Shown piece by piece: positions 9,940 to 22,450 of a stretch of DNA of 64,000 nucleotides (positions are counted from its first letter, which is position 1; each line of letters opens with the position of its first letter). The notes beneath the pieces were generated by a model, which did not search any database, was not told the DNA's origin, and worked only from the letters and a program-made list of their open reading frames with translations. The position numbers and the translations under genes are program-made. The stretch spans positions 72,675,254 through 72,739,253 of the forward strand of contig OZ026518.1 of the NCBI GenBank assembly GCA_964019695.1, read 5' to 3'. The DNA comes from Loripinus fragilis. Taxonomy: Eukaryota; Mollusca; Bivalvia; Lucinida; Lucinidae.

Positions 9940-11390
9940 TTTAAGTGATTTTCCCTCATTTTTTTAAGTTTTCATGCATTTTCATGAATATTCAAATGAG
10001 ATAATACTCATATAGGACCACTGGATGAATGGACCTGTCAAATTGTATCATTGATTATATTATAGCATGCAACAATGACAATATTGGGATGAAATCAGCC
10101 TATTTATATTTGTAATGATTTTGCCTTATTTTTTAGCGTTTTTATTAATATTCATGAATATGCAAATTATGCAAAAGATATGTTGCATATTTGACCATGG
10201 AATGAAAGGGCTATGTCTTAGCTTTATTTAAGTACAAATTTTAGTAATCTATGACTAAAAGCAGCTGAGATATTATTGATCTTGTACGTATACCCCCATT
10301 CGTGAACCACATTGTTAATGTTTTCATAAATATTTATGAATATGCAAATTAGATAATTTGCATATGCAACAAGGGGAGAAGAGGCCTATGTCTAAGCTTT
10401 AATTTGGTATTAATTTTAGTAGTCTCGGATAAGTAGCAGTAGAGATACGAGTAATTTTGTAGGCAGACCCCTCTTCTCAAATTCGCTATGGGTTGCCATA
10501 GAAACCATGCAATTTCACATAGCCCAAACCAATTTTTAGGACACCTTCATTTCGCATACAGGGGGTCCAAATGAACAATTTGGCACCCATGAAAAATTGT
10601 CCTGGTGGGGGGGGGGAGCAAGGTAACCTAAATTGGATGCCGGGGTATAAGGGAAACTGGTCATGACCCCTGACGGCAATGTTTTTCGATGGATCAAATT
10701 TGTGTTAGCAATTTTGGTAGAAGGTCACCTAGTGACCATTTCAGCCATATTATTTTGAATTCTGATAAGTGGTTTCAGAACATAAAAAACCTTAGTCACA
10801 ATAAGCCGTACCCTTTTGACGGATCAAATTTCTTTTAGCTATTTTTGTAGAGGATCACCTTGTGACCATTTCTGCCAAATTGTATCAATTCTGACCGCTG
10901 GTTTACGAGGAGAAGCTCTTTAAAAGTTTCTTACATAGGTACTTAAGAGAAACTGGCCACCCCACTGGCGGCCATGTTTTTGAGGGATCAAAAAGTAAGT
11001 GAGTATGATCAGGAAATACCCAAATCACGCACTGCAGACCAACCCACGGCACCACCATCACAGAACAATAATAAATTCTTTTTAGCTATTTTTGTAGAAA
11101 GTCATCCAGTGATCATTTCTATCAAATTGTTTTGAGATTCAGAGAAGATATTTAAAGTCTTTGTTATCGCGATAAGCCACGCCCGTGGCGGCTATGTTTT
11201 TGATGTATCAAACTTCTTTCAGCTGTTTTTGTAGAGGGTCGCCTGGTGACCATTTCTGTTAAAAATCAATTCTGACCATAGGTTTCAGAGATCTTAAAAG
11301 TTTCTTATATTGGTACATAACGCCCCCTGGCGGCAATATTTTGACGGATCAAATTCGTTTTGGCTATTTTTGTAGTAGACCTTGAAATCA
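9940..11390 (+). repeat. Two diverged tandem arrays
   Basis: From about 9970 to 10480 the block TTTTCATGAATATTCA with AATATGCAAAT recurs about every 185 bases (near 9975, 10140, 10325). From about 10690 to 11390 the block TTTAGCTATTTTTGTAGA with GGTCACCTAGTGACCATTTC recurs near 10705, 10835, 11089, 11217 and 11350. A 10-base G run is at 10607-10616. I see no coding potential. Confidence 0.7.
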
Positions 11391-12480
11391 GATCGAGGTC
11401 ACCACAGTCTAATCAACTTTTCCCACCACCCAACTGATACCAAACATGAATTGGTTAATCGGTTACTAACAAAAATGACCATACTTAAATTCGTTCGTTC
11501 CAAATGACCCTCTTATTGCATAGATCAATTTATGTCATGAATGAAGGTCGAATTCACTGGGTCACAGTGCATACTCGAACAGCATGCATAGGACACTGCT
11601 CATGCAACGTTTGATACTCGCAGCTATCACTGCTGCAGAGAACCATACTTTACAGCGTTGCTTTACATGGTTCATACAGGCAAGGCTATGTAAAATCAAG
11701 GACTTTTTAAGGACTTATATAATCTATACTACAGTTTTCATGGACTACAAGTTTATGAAACATACTCATATGGGACAATATTAGCTGTTACCGGTTTTAT
11801 CTGCCCGATTATCTCCCTTGAATTTTGACCACTCCCGCAACTTACCTGTTGAAATCTGTGGCATCAATTACACAGAAAAGTATGCAAACCTTTAAATAAA
11901 TTATTAATAACTAACTAATTATTAAGCTGCCATTATTTTATAAGTTATCGAAAGAAAATTTAATGTTTCATCTTTATAATGACATAAACAGATACGAAAT
12001 AACTTAATATTTAGTTTTGTCAAATTGTTCATCTTTTTGACTGGTAAAATCCCATTCATTTCTATGTAAACTGACTGCAAATGCCCTTGGTGAGCCTTTT
12101 ATGACCCCAAAATAATCATGTTCTGATATTTTCTCGATGTTTTATAAGTTATAAATGGTATCTCGATCACCCAACGATATTAACCATATAAGTTTCACAG
12201 AAATAAAATATATTTTAGTTCTGTCATTTTTAGGTTGAAAATTGAGTTTAAGCGCCTTCTTGAAAGGGCGGAGAAAATGTCTAAGTTCTCATATTTTGTG
12301 TCTATTATGCTTCCGCACTATTCAATATGCCGATAATGTCGAGAAACCTAACATCATTTTTAAATAGAAATTTAAGGGGAAAACTTAGCTGATTGGGAGA
12401 CAAGATAATGAAAAAAATCTTAAAGGAAATTGTAAGAAAATAACATTACCATAACTTATCACACCGAAATAAAAATCATT
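11391..12480. other. Intergenic, nothing recognised
   Basis: AT-rich unique-looking sequence. ORFs are short and unlike any family I know. A short CAAGGACTTTTTAAGGAC-type motif near 11696 echoes the block at 15160-15310. Confidence 0.5.
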
Positions 12481-12600
12481 TTATTACAAGTTGCTTCAAT
12501 TTATTTTTTATTTTAAATATAACAATTATTATTTTTATAATAATAATACTTATTTTATTATGATTATTACTATTATTATTATTATTATCACTGCTTTCAT
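12481..12600. repeat. AT-rich low-complexity stretch with (ATT)n
   Basis: Mostly A and T, including a run of ATT/TTA units around 12560-12590. The overlapping ORF (Asn/Ile/Tyr rich) is a composition artefact. Confidence 0.8.
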
Positions 12601-14189
12601 CTGGCAGTATATTCGTACTTCAAACTCACACCGGATAGGCGGCAATCGAATACACTTATATAATCGGCGAACGAAGATCAAAATATTTAGAACCAGAGTT
12701 TTCGATTGCTAATCGTGGCCCAATGGTGACAAATGGCAATTTAAACACTGTTTCTATCCGTTTTTGATCCGCGTCTGTCGATTATTAAGAGCGTTTTCGA
12801 TTGCCACCTATTCGATGTGTCTCTGGTGAGAAACGATTTTGAGACGTTCATAACGGGATATGCGATAATCCTAGGTGTCAGATAATCCCTCGGGCAAGGA
12901 CTTATCTCGGTCATAAAATACTGATTTTACGGTTTTTACCGAATAAATGACTCTGTATAAAGTGTCCTGTGTCGAAGCCTTGGCATTCTACCTAGAACTT
13001 ATGCATAATTAATAAAATGGTGTGTATCAGATACCCAGGCTGATCACAGTGTTCGTGTTCTGTACATCCTTCTTACTAGTTTTGTCATGCGGCGTCTCGT
13101 CATGGTCTTTACTGTTCAGTATAACAACCTTTTTCGGTCATACTACCAAAACTGTCACTTCATGGGTAGATGCTCAGACTGCGCAATTGGTGTCGTTTGA
13201 AATTCTACTAATGTTTAGGCTTTGCAATTACAGTAAAAGAAATGCATATATTATGATGAAGAGTACTAAAAATGAAGCAAAATCAACAGTGTAGATCCAG
13301 ATACTTTATAACAAGATGTCTCTCCGTGCCTGTATTTTTGTAATAACTGAACATTTAAATAAATTGTAAACTAATAACTAAGTTTTAAGTGATGCCATTT
13401 AATTCTTCCGGAGAAGGTTAAACTTGAACGAACAGCAAAGGTTCGGGTGAGATGGCACAGCGCGGTTAGGCCTGATCCATTGATGTTTGTGTTCCATATC
13501 TCTCATTTCCCAAAATACACAGATTAGAATAAATCTCTTCACACCGAGCTGATTGGGACCAGTAAGAACCAGAACTGACCAAAAACAAATTAATAATTTC
13601 AACCGTAAACAGCAATGTGACTGATCAGACTGCGCAGATAATTTACTATTCGCATATGTTGTTCCGAGAATTCATGCTTAACAGTAGCATCTGAGCAGTG
13701 AGCACAAGAAACTGCGATGAGCATGTAATATATGCACAGACTGGCCTGCTCCATTAATGTTCGCTGTTGGAGAGCTGAAACATAAAATCATGCAGTCGTT
13801 TTATGATGTGGTCATCTTATTGACACAGCGGGAACTCAGTGGGAGTTCGCTCATCTGCGTTAAAAAAGTGAAAATAGTTGATAAGGATTTAGCCTAAAGC
13901 GACTGTTCTCATTAATTTTGACTGCGTTATAATCCTGTATTATGTTTTTTTAACTTGAAGCGAAGACGCTGATCAGACCTTTTTTGTCAAACTCAATGTT
14001 CTTTACCTCGGACCCAGTCCGAGTCTTTACAGATGTCGGCTGATTTTATTTTCGAAAAAAAAGTGTACAGTGTGGATCCAGATAAGGATCGAGCTCACCA
14101 CATTTCTGATAATTCGTCATCTGATTATTTTTGATATATTAAGCCTGAGTAATTTTCTGCTTACCCACTTTCACTTTTTCAACCTGAAC
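12601..14189. other. Intergenic, mostly featureless, with FB4-like fragments
   Basis: No gene is visible. The short words GTGACTGATCAGACTGCGCAG near 13618 and CAGACTGGCCTGCTCCATTA near 13738, each close to a GTTCG(C) word, belong to the FB4 fold-back family seen at 14550, 17180, 23745, 39575 and 55955. A 90-residue ORF at 13022-13294 has no recognisable domain. Confidence 0.45.
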
Positions 14190-14275
14190 ATGCTAATACT
14201 GTGGGTACGTGTACTCAAAGAATGGTCTCAATGAGACGGTTCTTTTGAGCGCTCAAAGCAAATGCTAAAATGTTG
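14190..14275. repeat. FB1 core fragment
   Basis: It contains GTACTCAAAGAATGGTCTC, then AATGAGACGGTTCTTTTGAG, the central palindrome of the FB1 family, without full outer arms. Confidence 0.7.
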
Positions 14276-14544
14276 GAACAATATTATGCTGGATTTTCTC
14301 TTATCAAGACCTATGCCGAGAGAAGACCCACATCAAGCTGCGCATCTACAATACTGATTCGGGTAAACATGAAAAAACACCGCATTAAAAAGTCTAGAGG
14401 AAACTGAAAAAATGACCAGACCAAATGAGCACATTTGACCATAAAAGTGGTCCTGTTAAAACCTTATTGGCCTAAAAAGTGGTCATGGCTGGACCGACCA
14501 TACCCCCGCCGACGGCCTTGTTTGGTGAAGCTGTGTTATTTCTA

Positions 14545-14610
14545 AATCACTGCGAATGCGCAGGCTGGTCTGCGCATTTGTTGTTCGCAAAACCCCGCAA
14601 GACAGTTTTC
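14545..14610. repeat. FB4 fragment
   Basis: The words ACTGCGAATGCGCAGG, CTGGTCTGCGCATTTG and TTGTTCGC form an imperfect palindrome that matches the FB4 pattern. Confidence 0.5.
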
Positions 14611-15154
14611 TCACATCGAGGCCCATATTACGTTTTCTGAACATTTAGAAATTCAGTACTCAAGTGCTCATGTACTCAATTCAGAACACACGAATAGTGG
14701 ACAATCATGTTTTACATTTGGAGATGAAAAATCTTTTTCTTGATTTCAATTAGTTGAGCATGCATAGTCCAATTTGAACTATTTATGTAACATAAATGAA
14801 ATTGGGTACCCTCATAGACCTCTTTCGTCAGCACAAAACTCTACAGCAAATATTATACATTCAATGCCAGACTAACACCATGGATACCTGGACTCAGATA
14901 CAATCGATTTCGCGATTTAGTCGCCGCGGTGTAAGGGGGACAATTGACTTATCGATTATCTAGGTGATCAAGAACCACAACTTACCTGTTAAGCTGGGCC
15001 ATAGTTCTATTTGGAATTGTACATTAAAATGATGGGCTGATTGAACAGAAAAATAAGTATCAGAAAATTAGCATAAAATTGTTGTCCCATTGTTTGGTGC
15101 AGCATTATTCTGCACCAAATAAAGGGACAACAATAATTTTCTCTCATTTTTGTC

Positions 15155-15310
15155 TATGTTAACAGGATTAAGTATTACAGAAAATAGTGAAATTCAAGTA
15201 CTTTTCAATGCCTTATAGTGATTCTCCAGTACTTTTCAAGGCATGTTTCTTTTTCAAGGACTTTTCATGAAAGCCCGCCACATTCAAGTACTTTTCAAGC
15301 CTGCGCGGAC
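15155..15310. repeat. CAAGTACTTTTCAAGGC short-motif repeats
   Basis: The motif CAAGTACTTTTCAAGC or a close variant occurs five times and ends at GCGCGGACCCTGC. The reverse complement starts GCAGGGTCCGCGCAGGC, a plausible transposon terminus. The ORF at 15319-15678 starts beside it and has no recognisable domain. Confidence 0.55.
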
Positions 15311-15689
15311 CCTGCTTTATGTCAAGAAGAAGATTCAATCAAAGAATGAATGTGCTAGAGTGGTCACATTATAAACACCCAAGGGCAGCTAACTCCGTAG
15401 TCGATGGTGGAGTATGGCCGAAATTCAAACTCATTCAAGTTTTAATGGTCGTACTTGTTACCTGCAAGAATAAAGACGATCCATTCAAAAATGAAGGTGC
15501 TGGAGTGGTCACAATATTTCTCCTATTGTTAGTCTATGAGGACTTTTCCATACGCTCAAGGCAGCTCCTACTCCGAACCCCATCTGGTCGACATGCTTTT
15601 CAAGGTTCTGTTGTTATTGACTTGTTTATTGTTACTCCCATTGTGGGAGTCTGTAATTGTTCTATGTGTTGTGCATGACTTTATTTCCA

Positions 15690-15850
15690 TTCTAGTTTTG
15701 CAATCATCTTGATGGGGAAGAGAGAGCTGGTTGCTTTGCTTAGTTTGTGTTCCTGGTGTCTCGTGCTTGTTGTGTGGCTCTTCCTCGCAGTGCCATGGTT
15801 TTGTCTGCAGTTTGACATTTCCTGATCATACTCACTATTTTTTGTTGTCA
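15690..15850 (-). repeat. Relic-frame repeat family, reversed copy
   Basis: The words AGAGAGCTGGTTGCTTTGCT, TGTGTTCCTGGTGTCTCGTG and CTGCAGTTTGACATTTCCTG match the block at 45840-45975 closely. It is related to the 2655-2850 family in the opposite orientation. Confidence 0.65.
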
Positions 15851-16010
15851 AGTGCGAATCCAGAGGGGGGCAGGGGTCCGGACCCCCCCCCCCTGGAAAA
15901 TCACAAGTTATTTGGGTTTCTATAGGGAATAAGCAATTGGACCCCACCCCTGGAAAAAGTTGGACCCCCCCCCCCCCTGGAAAATGTTGGATCCCCTCTG
16001 GGACCTTGAA
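15850..16010. repeat. C-run/GGACCCC repeat block
   Basis: CTGGAAAA spacers alternate with long C runs and TTGGACCCC. A related block lies at 600-900 (GGTCTGGACCCCCCCTTAAA, AAGTTGGACCCCCTC) inside IFT172 intron 3. It could form G-quadruplexes on the minus strand. Confidence 0.6.
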
Positions 16011-16129
16011 AAATGATAGATTTCTTTGAAATTGACCATTTGACTTCTGTATAATAGGCTGAGGTGAGGACTAAAAAAAAACGTTGTCAGAGCTTTTTTA
16101 TCAGACTGACCAGGCTGGTCACATTATAC

Positions 16130-16720
16130 ATGATTTTTCAGAAGCACAATATCTAGGTATTTTAGTTCCAGAGAAGAAGATATTTAAAGGTTTTTTTTTA
16201 CCTTATATGGGCATGGCGACTATCTTGGTAATGTGACCATTCAAATTTATTAAAATTTAATCCTCACAACTTTAGAGGAGTCTCTATATGAAATTCGAGT
16301 TCAATTAGTCTAGTAGTTTCTGAGAAAACTATGTTTTAATATATTGATGGGACTCCACGACTGAAAGGTCAAATACAACCTTGATTGACCCTTGGAATTT
16401 ATTTATAGCCACTGACTAATTAGAATTTACGTATCAAGTGAGAATAATGCATTTGGCTTCAACTGTATTTAAAAAATCAACTTTTCATTTTTTCCAATTT
16501 AGTTGCAAATTTGACCTTGATGTTAAGTAGGTCATAACTATATAATCTTTTAAAAAATCCCATTTAAACAGATTAGGAAGCAAATGTGGCCTTGACGTTT
16601 AGAAGGTCAATGTCAATCTAGGACCATCATTTGAACAAACTTAGAAGGCCCCACATCCCCAATGCTACATACGAAGTCCCAAGGTCATCTGCCTTCTGGT
16701 TAAAAGCAGTAGGGGTGTAT
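16130..16720 (+). repeat. TATGGGCGTGGCGGCCATC family copy
   Basis: It carries the same ordered blocks as 8180-9760: TATGGGCATGGCGACTATC, GGAGTCTCTATATGAAATTC, TATTGATGGGACTCCA and GCCCCACATCCCCAATGCTA. It is one diverged unit. Confidence 0.75.
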
Positions 16721-16960
16721 ATTTAACCAAATAAGCTATGCATTAGAACAGTTATGCCTATTTTAAAATTATACATAAGAACGCGGATCTGACCAAAGGG
16801 ACCTTAAGGCATCCAAGCAATTATTACGTAAGAGACATTTGAGAAATACTTAAAATAACATATAATTCCATGAAAATGCTTTCAATCTTTGATACCTTCA
16901 AAATAGCAAAATTTGTGATTGGTTTACAATAAAGGTTGATGCCATGTGAACACGGGTACT

Positions 16961-17064
16961 GGTCAACTCGTACCTAAGTCAACTCGTACCTTAGTCAACT
17001 CGTACCCATTTTTGGTCAACTCGTACCTTAGTCAACTCGTACCTAAGTCAACTCGTACCTTAGT
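16961..17064. repeat. 16-base tandem repeat, six GTCAACTCGTACC units
   Basis: GTCAACTCGTACCTWA is repeated six times with one 6-base interruption (CATTTT). The repeats are too uniformly short and lack unique spacers, so this is a minisatellite rather than a CRISPR. The unit resembles GTCAACTCGGCC at the ends of the 6290-7033 segment. Confidence 0.9.
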
Positions 17065-17179
17065 TTATTTATAATAGTATATGGGATAGTTTTAAGTACG
17101 TTAATTATGTCAAAAGCAAAATGATAACTTTTGTTACGTTGCGAATTCTACACCTATATACATGCAAACAATAAAGGTA

Positions 17180-17240
17180 CAGATCGACCTGAGCATCCAA
17201 GCAGTCTGATCAGCGCATTTGTTGTTCGCTCTCTAAAATC
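17180..17240. repeat. FB4 fragment
   Basis: It contains GACCTGAGCATCCAAGCAGTC, then TGATCAGCGCATTTGTTGTTC, matching 23745-23840 and 39575-39640. Confidence 0.55.
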
Positions 17241-18149
17241 TATAACAGCTAAAATTCCTATGCGCATAATTCAAATTGAATCCCAGTCTCTGTAGCTGAA
17301 CATGCAGGACTTGTCCTTATAGTGTAGCTAACCCCTGAAGATACATTTTCTCGTGACGCGGGTTTTGTGTACATAAAGCCGCCTTACAGCCACGTGCTGG
17401 TGATTGGTAGGGTGTGAAAAACAGTTTTTGGTGCCTAATCAATGATGAATATGTGATTGGATTAACACTCAGATAACAATACCAACCTACCTACAAGTTG
17501 GTCATTTTGAATGCCTATAATACGACCTAGAAGATATACATTCATGTAACGTATTCTGCATTTTCATTATCACATGTATAAGACATGTGAAAACTTTATA
17601 TTTTGCTAGATTCTTATGCTGAGCATGCAGTTATCAACGAACGAATATAGACCAACACTCTGGTGTTATCATACGGTTACCGCCATTCTTGACGTCACAT
17701 GCCAAACCTGATGACATATATGTTGTTTCTAACATCAATATAATCATCAGTTTCGAAGATAATCACTTCAAATTTTCAAGAAATGCTCTAAAAATGTAAT
17801 ACTTTGCAGATGTAATTTCGCCTGATTTTTATTATCGCGACCATAAGGTACATTTCATCATATCCTGACCCATATATATGCAGAATGGAAGTACCCAATT
17901 TATCAATTTGACATCATTATTTAGTACCATGATTACATTTATTTTAATCTATTGTCTTCATTTTTACACATATTGTCAGTGCGTACGATTTGAACACATT
18001 CCAATTCAAGTATGGTCTTTTATCAATCAGCTAACTAAAATAATAGGTTTTGCCTGTTGGTATTAGTAGCAGCATGGAGTTTGTGTATCACCAATTGCCC
18101 TCCTAAATCCGTTTTAAAGAGTAACTATATTAGTGCTATAACAAGAACT
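17241..18149. other. Intergenic, nothing recognised
   Basis: AT-rich sequence without repeats I can match inside the window and without a supportable reading frame. Confidence 0.5.
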
Positions 18150-18780
18150 TATGCCTCGTTGTTCATATTTGCCTATGGTGTGTATTTCAAATTATCAATA
18201 TAATCTTGGAGTTAAAGGTCAAATTAAGACAAATATGTAATATGACTCATAGCATGAACACCTCTTTCATTTCTACGAACGAGGGTGTTCATATATGGCA
18301 CAATGATTGTCTATGGGGTGTAGATTACAACATGGGTTTCTTAATTATCCCCGCTTTCTCATTGGTGTCAAAAGACATGGTGAAATATTCTTACAATCAG
18401 TTTATGGCTTGTTACGCGAACTCCTCCTTCATTTTTTGACCAAGGGTGTTCATGCTAAGCACAATTATTGCTTATGATGTGTAAATTAGAAAGTACGTTA
18501 TATAACACCGCTATGGCCCTGGAGTCAAAGGTATGGTATGTTTTTGACAGAGGTGCTTCATATTTTGTAGAATAATTGCAAATATGATATTTGAGCCTTA
18601 ATTTTCAAAATAATTTGAAGCTGGTTGTATGGATTGTAAAGCAATATCTCTAACATGTTTTGTTGTAGATGGTTCATATTTTGCACACTGATTGTCTTAG
18701 GTGTTTTTGGTCAATAAGAGCTTCTGACTGCTGATATGACCTTTGTATCAAAGTTCATGGTTAAACTGCTTTTAACCTAC
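18150..18780 (+). repeat. Diverged tandem array (TTCATATTTTGCACAATGAT family)
   Basis: The anchor TTCATAT-like, GCACAATGATTGTCTATGG, GTGTAGATTACAA recurs near 18160, 18288, 18449, 18567 and 18673, with one more near 19240. Spacing is 105-160 bases. A 77-residue ORF across it is incidental. Confidence 0.65.
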
Positions 18781-19429
18781 ATTTTAAACCCTCAAAGTGG
18801 TACTAATCATTAATGGGTTTATGACTCTCCTAGGTTCTATGGAAGGCAGGCCAAATAGTGGATTATGAATTCCCTGCATGGGTAATAAAGAGGTCCTTAA
18901 AGGGTTTAGTTATTTTCTGATAAATATTTATATTAATCTTAGTGAACCTATATAGGCGATAAGTCCCCTCTTGGAGCCCCCTTAGTCCAGTAAGATATTG
19001 AATTACACTTTGACATGAAATAATCTTAAGTTTAAACATATTTCAACTTGGTAAGATTCACATACAAATATATACAAGCTACATAATGTAAAAGGATTAG
19101 AACGAAAGCTGGAAGCTTTTGTTATTCTTCTCCTCCCTTAGCAGATAATCTGCTGATGACCACTCATAAACCAAAATGTAGACCTTTAAACTCTGCATAT
19201 ACGGCATGTAACGCATTCTCTTTTAGAGGAGATGTATAAATGGTCATATTTGGGACACTGGCTGTCAATGGTTTTATTGTGGCACAATCTCCTCCTAAAC
19301 TACTAGCGAGAATTTTTGCCAAACTTTGCAGGAATGATTCTAATATGACCCTCTAAAATGATTGTTCAAATAGTTTAGTCCATTGCATATCTAGGTCGCA
19401 TGGGCCAAAATAGATTTTCAAAATGAAAA

Positions 19430-20200
19430 TCTTAAAATGAAAATCTTCTTGTTAGGAACCACAATGCTTAGTCTTGATATTTGGTATGTAGCATAACCTA
19501 GTAGACCTCCACCAAGTTTGTTCAAATTCTAGCCCTTTGGTTTAAATGGCACATTCCTGGAGGTGGCATATTTACATAGGCATGTGATCACCTGCTGGGA
19601 AAGGGCTGGTCGCTTGGCTCTCTTGTGTGTGGTGTTTTCTTGTGTTTCGTCACTTTCCCATATGGTGTCTCTGGTCAGTTGTGGTACTTGATTGTATCGA
19701 TTTCTGGGTTTTGCCCTAGGCTTTACTTTTATATTGGGAAGACATAAAACAAATCCTCTTGTCTGAAACCACAATGCCTAGTACCTTGATATTTGGTATG
19801 AAACATCACCTACTACTCCTCTACCAATTTTATTGAATTTGGGGCACAGGGACTATTAAGTGGACCCGCCTGCGAGTTCACATGTTCACTATAGGAATTT
19901 ATTGGGAAAATCTTCTTGTCTGACACCATAAGGCAAAGAGCAAAGATATTTGTTATGTAGCACCACCTAGTATACCTCTTCTAAGTTTGTTCACATTATG
20001 GCCCTTGTGCCAAAACTGGCCCCACCCTGCCTTGGGTTTGTATGCAATGTGTTTCTTTTTTACATTGACTTACATATAGTGATAACATCAAAAATCTTCT
20101 TATCTGAAACCACCGGACCTAGAGCCCTGATATTTGGTATGTAGCATCAGCTGGTAGACAACATTTAAATATGTTCCAATTATGAATCTGGGATCGAACA
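19430..20200 (+). repeat. Diverged tandem array (TGATATTTGGTATGTAGCA family)
   Basis: The block CTTCTTGTCTGAAACCACAA, TTGATATTTGGTATGTAGCA, CCTAGTAGACCTCTACCAA recurs near 19446, 19755, 19911 and 20095. A relic-frame repeat (reverse orientation, 19590-19740) is inserted in the first unit. The array runs up to the assembly gap. Confidence 0.75.
19590..19740 (-). repeat. Relic-frame repeat family, reversed copy
   Basis: On the minus strand it reads NRYNQVPQLTRDTIWESDE and RPALSQQVITC, parallel to the copy at 2655-2850. The flanking array resumes on both sides, which suggests insertion into it. Confidence 0.65.
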
Positions 20201-20218
20201 TGGACCACACGGCAGGTC

Positions 20219-20241
20219 NNNNNNNNNNNNNNNNNNNNNNN
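20219..20241. other. Assembly gap (23 N)
   Basis: A run of N separates the 19.4-20.2 kb array from a short piece of the 186-base satellite (AGGCCAGTTTATCTTGG). The true length of missing sequence is unknown and could include satellite units. Confidence 1.
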
Positions 20242-20660
20242 AGGCCAGTTTATCTTGGCATATGCTAAAACCTGGAGTGGAGTGGAGCAATGGAGTGGAG
20301 TAATGGAGTGGTGTGGTTTTTTGGAGTGGTTTTTTGGAGTGGTATTTTGGAGTCATTTCTGAGGTCCTTTTAGGTCAGAAGATGACCTTTCTGTGTCTGG
20401 GGATACCAGATGTAAACATGCTAGGAGTTAATACCATTAAGCCTCATTAAATTATAGATACTGCCAATCATACTTGATTTCCTTGGCTTAATCACTTCAC
20501 CCCTAGTCATGCTGAACCTGCAACGACTGTTTTGATTGTTTTGATTTTCAGCCTAGTTGCAGTTTTGAGTACTGCATAGTCATGAACTCATAAGCTAAAT
20601 GAACTGCAGTGTTGTTCCTGCACAGTTGGCTTATTCAATTGATATGGGAACTCTCTGTCT
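20242..20660 (+). repeat. Left arm of a ~400-base long inverted repeat
   Basis: The arm runs from a satellite fragment through CATATGCTAAAACCTGGAG, a GGAGTGG-rich stretch, CAGATGTAAACATGCTAGGA and GATTTTCAGCCTAGTTGCA to GGCTTATTCA. The reverse complement of nearly all these blocks occurs in the same order at 31008-31412. Confidence 0.85.
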
Positions 20661-20929
20661 TCAAACCAGGATTTATTCAGAAAACTGCATGCATCTAATA
20701 TTTATGACATGCCAACTGTGTTACAGACAGGGTCAAGTTTAGACTGCTGTTGATTTTTCACCTTAAATGACTTTTAGCCTGAATTAAGACAACACTAAAT
20801 GACCAGATTAATTGTTTTCTAATAACCTTGCAAACAGCTTATCCCAACGTTTTGGACCTGAGCAGGATCAAAACCGCTTTACACTCTGGTGATGTTCATG
20901 AGAGCATATATATTTAAATGGATTTGAAA

Positions 20930-21345
20930 ATATCAGGAATGAAGATGAACCAAGCAAAATTACACAGCATGCAAAAAGTGAAGCATACCAATGTAAACAT
21001 ACACCCATTGGATGTCAGAACAAACCCCAAGGGACCTATTTTGAAGATATTTAATCATGTTTCGTCAAAAAGGCTAACTGCAGCTTTGAAAACAGTTTGG
21101 GCCCAGATCAGGCCCAACTAGGGGAACTAAGTGGCCTCCAATCACTCACCTGAGCATCAGAATGTTATTGGGTGAATTGTTTTGTTTGAGGTAACAAGCT
21201 TCCTGGGTTGAGCCAGTTCTTAGCAGAGAATAAAGTGTCCTGCTCAAGTACACAATACAGTGCCTTACTTGAGGCTCAACCCAGCGGCCCCTCGATTTCA
21301 AGTTGACCACTCTACCAAGAGCCTCTGTACTCCTCATACTTTTTA
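20930..21345 (-). repeat. Duplicated block with tRNA-derived SINE (SINE part 21150-21345, minus)
   Basis: The words GTGAAGCATACCAATGTAAA and AGAACAAACCCCAAGGGA are repeated near 24605-24667. The SINE part on the minus strand has GGTAGAGTGGTCAACTTGAA near the tRNA end and GGGCCGCTGGGTTGAGCC in the B-box position, then the TTGAGCAGGACACTTTAT body. It pairs with 26395-26605. Confidence 0.65.
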
Positions 21346-21469
21346 ATATAGATTCTAAGCAGTTAACGAAGTGCATTCGATTACGAGATAGATCTACGGA
21401 CTGCATACCTAATGCTGTCAATAAGGCAATTGTCAGTTGCATGCATTTTTACTAAAGTACACAATTTCT

Positions 21470-21575
21470 GGAAACTGCGATTCGAAAACTTTCAGGACAG
21501 TTCAAGAAATGTTCTTTCACTGTTCAAGAACTGGTCATATTCAAGAACAGTTCGAGAACATTTTATGAAAGTTTA
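21470..21575. repeat. GTTCAAGAACTG repeat block
   Basis: Several TTCAAGAA/TTCTTGAA words, with AATGTTCTTTCACTGTTCAA and GAACATTTTATGAAAG, match the larger block at 27810-28070. Confidence 0.6.
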
Positions 21576-22215
21576 AATTTTGGGAAAAAATAAAAAAAAT
21601 GAGAAATTTATAAAAGAGTTGTCAAACAGTTTATGAAGAGTCTAAGAACACAAGTTTTTGTACTGTACAATAAGCTTACAATTAGCCTTTGAGTAGACTG
21701 GCCCCAGTCTCTAATGTCAATTTTTTTAGTAAAACTAATAATCTCTCTAAGATAGCAATTTAAAAAAAATTCTTGGAAGTAGAAGTTCTCGGCTTGGACA
21801 CTAAATTTGACTATCAGAGATGATAGAATTTTTAGAAGATGATTTTTTTTCATAGTTAAATATAATTATAAATGTAATTATACATATTTAGTGGACTGAT
21901 GCCAGTCTAGCCTTTGAGTTGTGCTTGAAGACAATAATGGAACCCACTCACTGTACAATTAAACTGGAACAATTTTGGGGATTGAAACCCACAATCAGCC
22001 TTTTCCCATTTACATAACCTCTTTCTAATACGGTTAATGCCAATGTCAATAAGCATGGTAATAATAGGATGGGGGTAGGGGTAACTCCGTATAGCACATA
22101 CGATGGATTAGACCACTTTTTGACCAGATTAATTATCTAGACAACCATATTCAACATTTCTATATGTTTGTACATTGATCAATAAGGTATATAAATTTAG
22201 CCCCCTTGCAAAGAA
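21576..22215. other. Intergenic, nothing recognised
   Basis: AT-rich sequence with an 81-residue ORF on the minus strand that has no recognisable domain. Confidence 0.45.
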
Positions 22216-22450
22216 TTCTTTCAGAAAACAATAACCAGAGTGTCAAACAATTTGGATCCAGATCAGGACCAACGTTCTTTAACTGTTTGCAAAGGTTATC
22301 AGCAGACGACAAAACTCGCTGCGAGCATGCAAAGTTTTAATGCAAGTATTATATAAGTTGTTCCATCCTGAAGACAAATCAGGGTCAGTACCCCATTTTT
22401 AAATGTTAAATGACCATTAATTTATGACACTCCTCCCATGGGACAGCTGG
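22216..22450. repeat. FB2 fold-back plus duplicated flank, copy 1
   Basis: It contains GTCAAACAATTTGGATCCAG, ATCAGGACCAACG and TTATCAGCAGACGACAAA, then AGACAAATCAGGGTCAGT and CCTCCCATGGGACA. The same order appears at 24110-24425, so this is a segmental duplication rather than only two insertions. Confidence 0.75.

Noticed and set aside
13022..13294. 90-residue ORF with a hydrophobic N-terminus
   Set aside because: It could pass for a signal peptide but there is no splice, domain or repeat evidence; this length is expected by chance in 64 kb.
15319..15678. 119-residue ORF, one of the longest outside TOPORS
   Set aside because: No recognisable domain, it starts at a repeat edge and overlaps the extended relic-frame repeat at its 3' end.
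16961..17064. CRISPR-like short repeats
   Set aside because: The units are contiguous 16-mers without unique spacers in a eukaryotic intergenic region, so it is a minisatellite.
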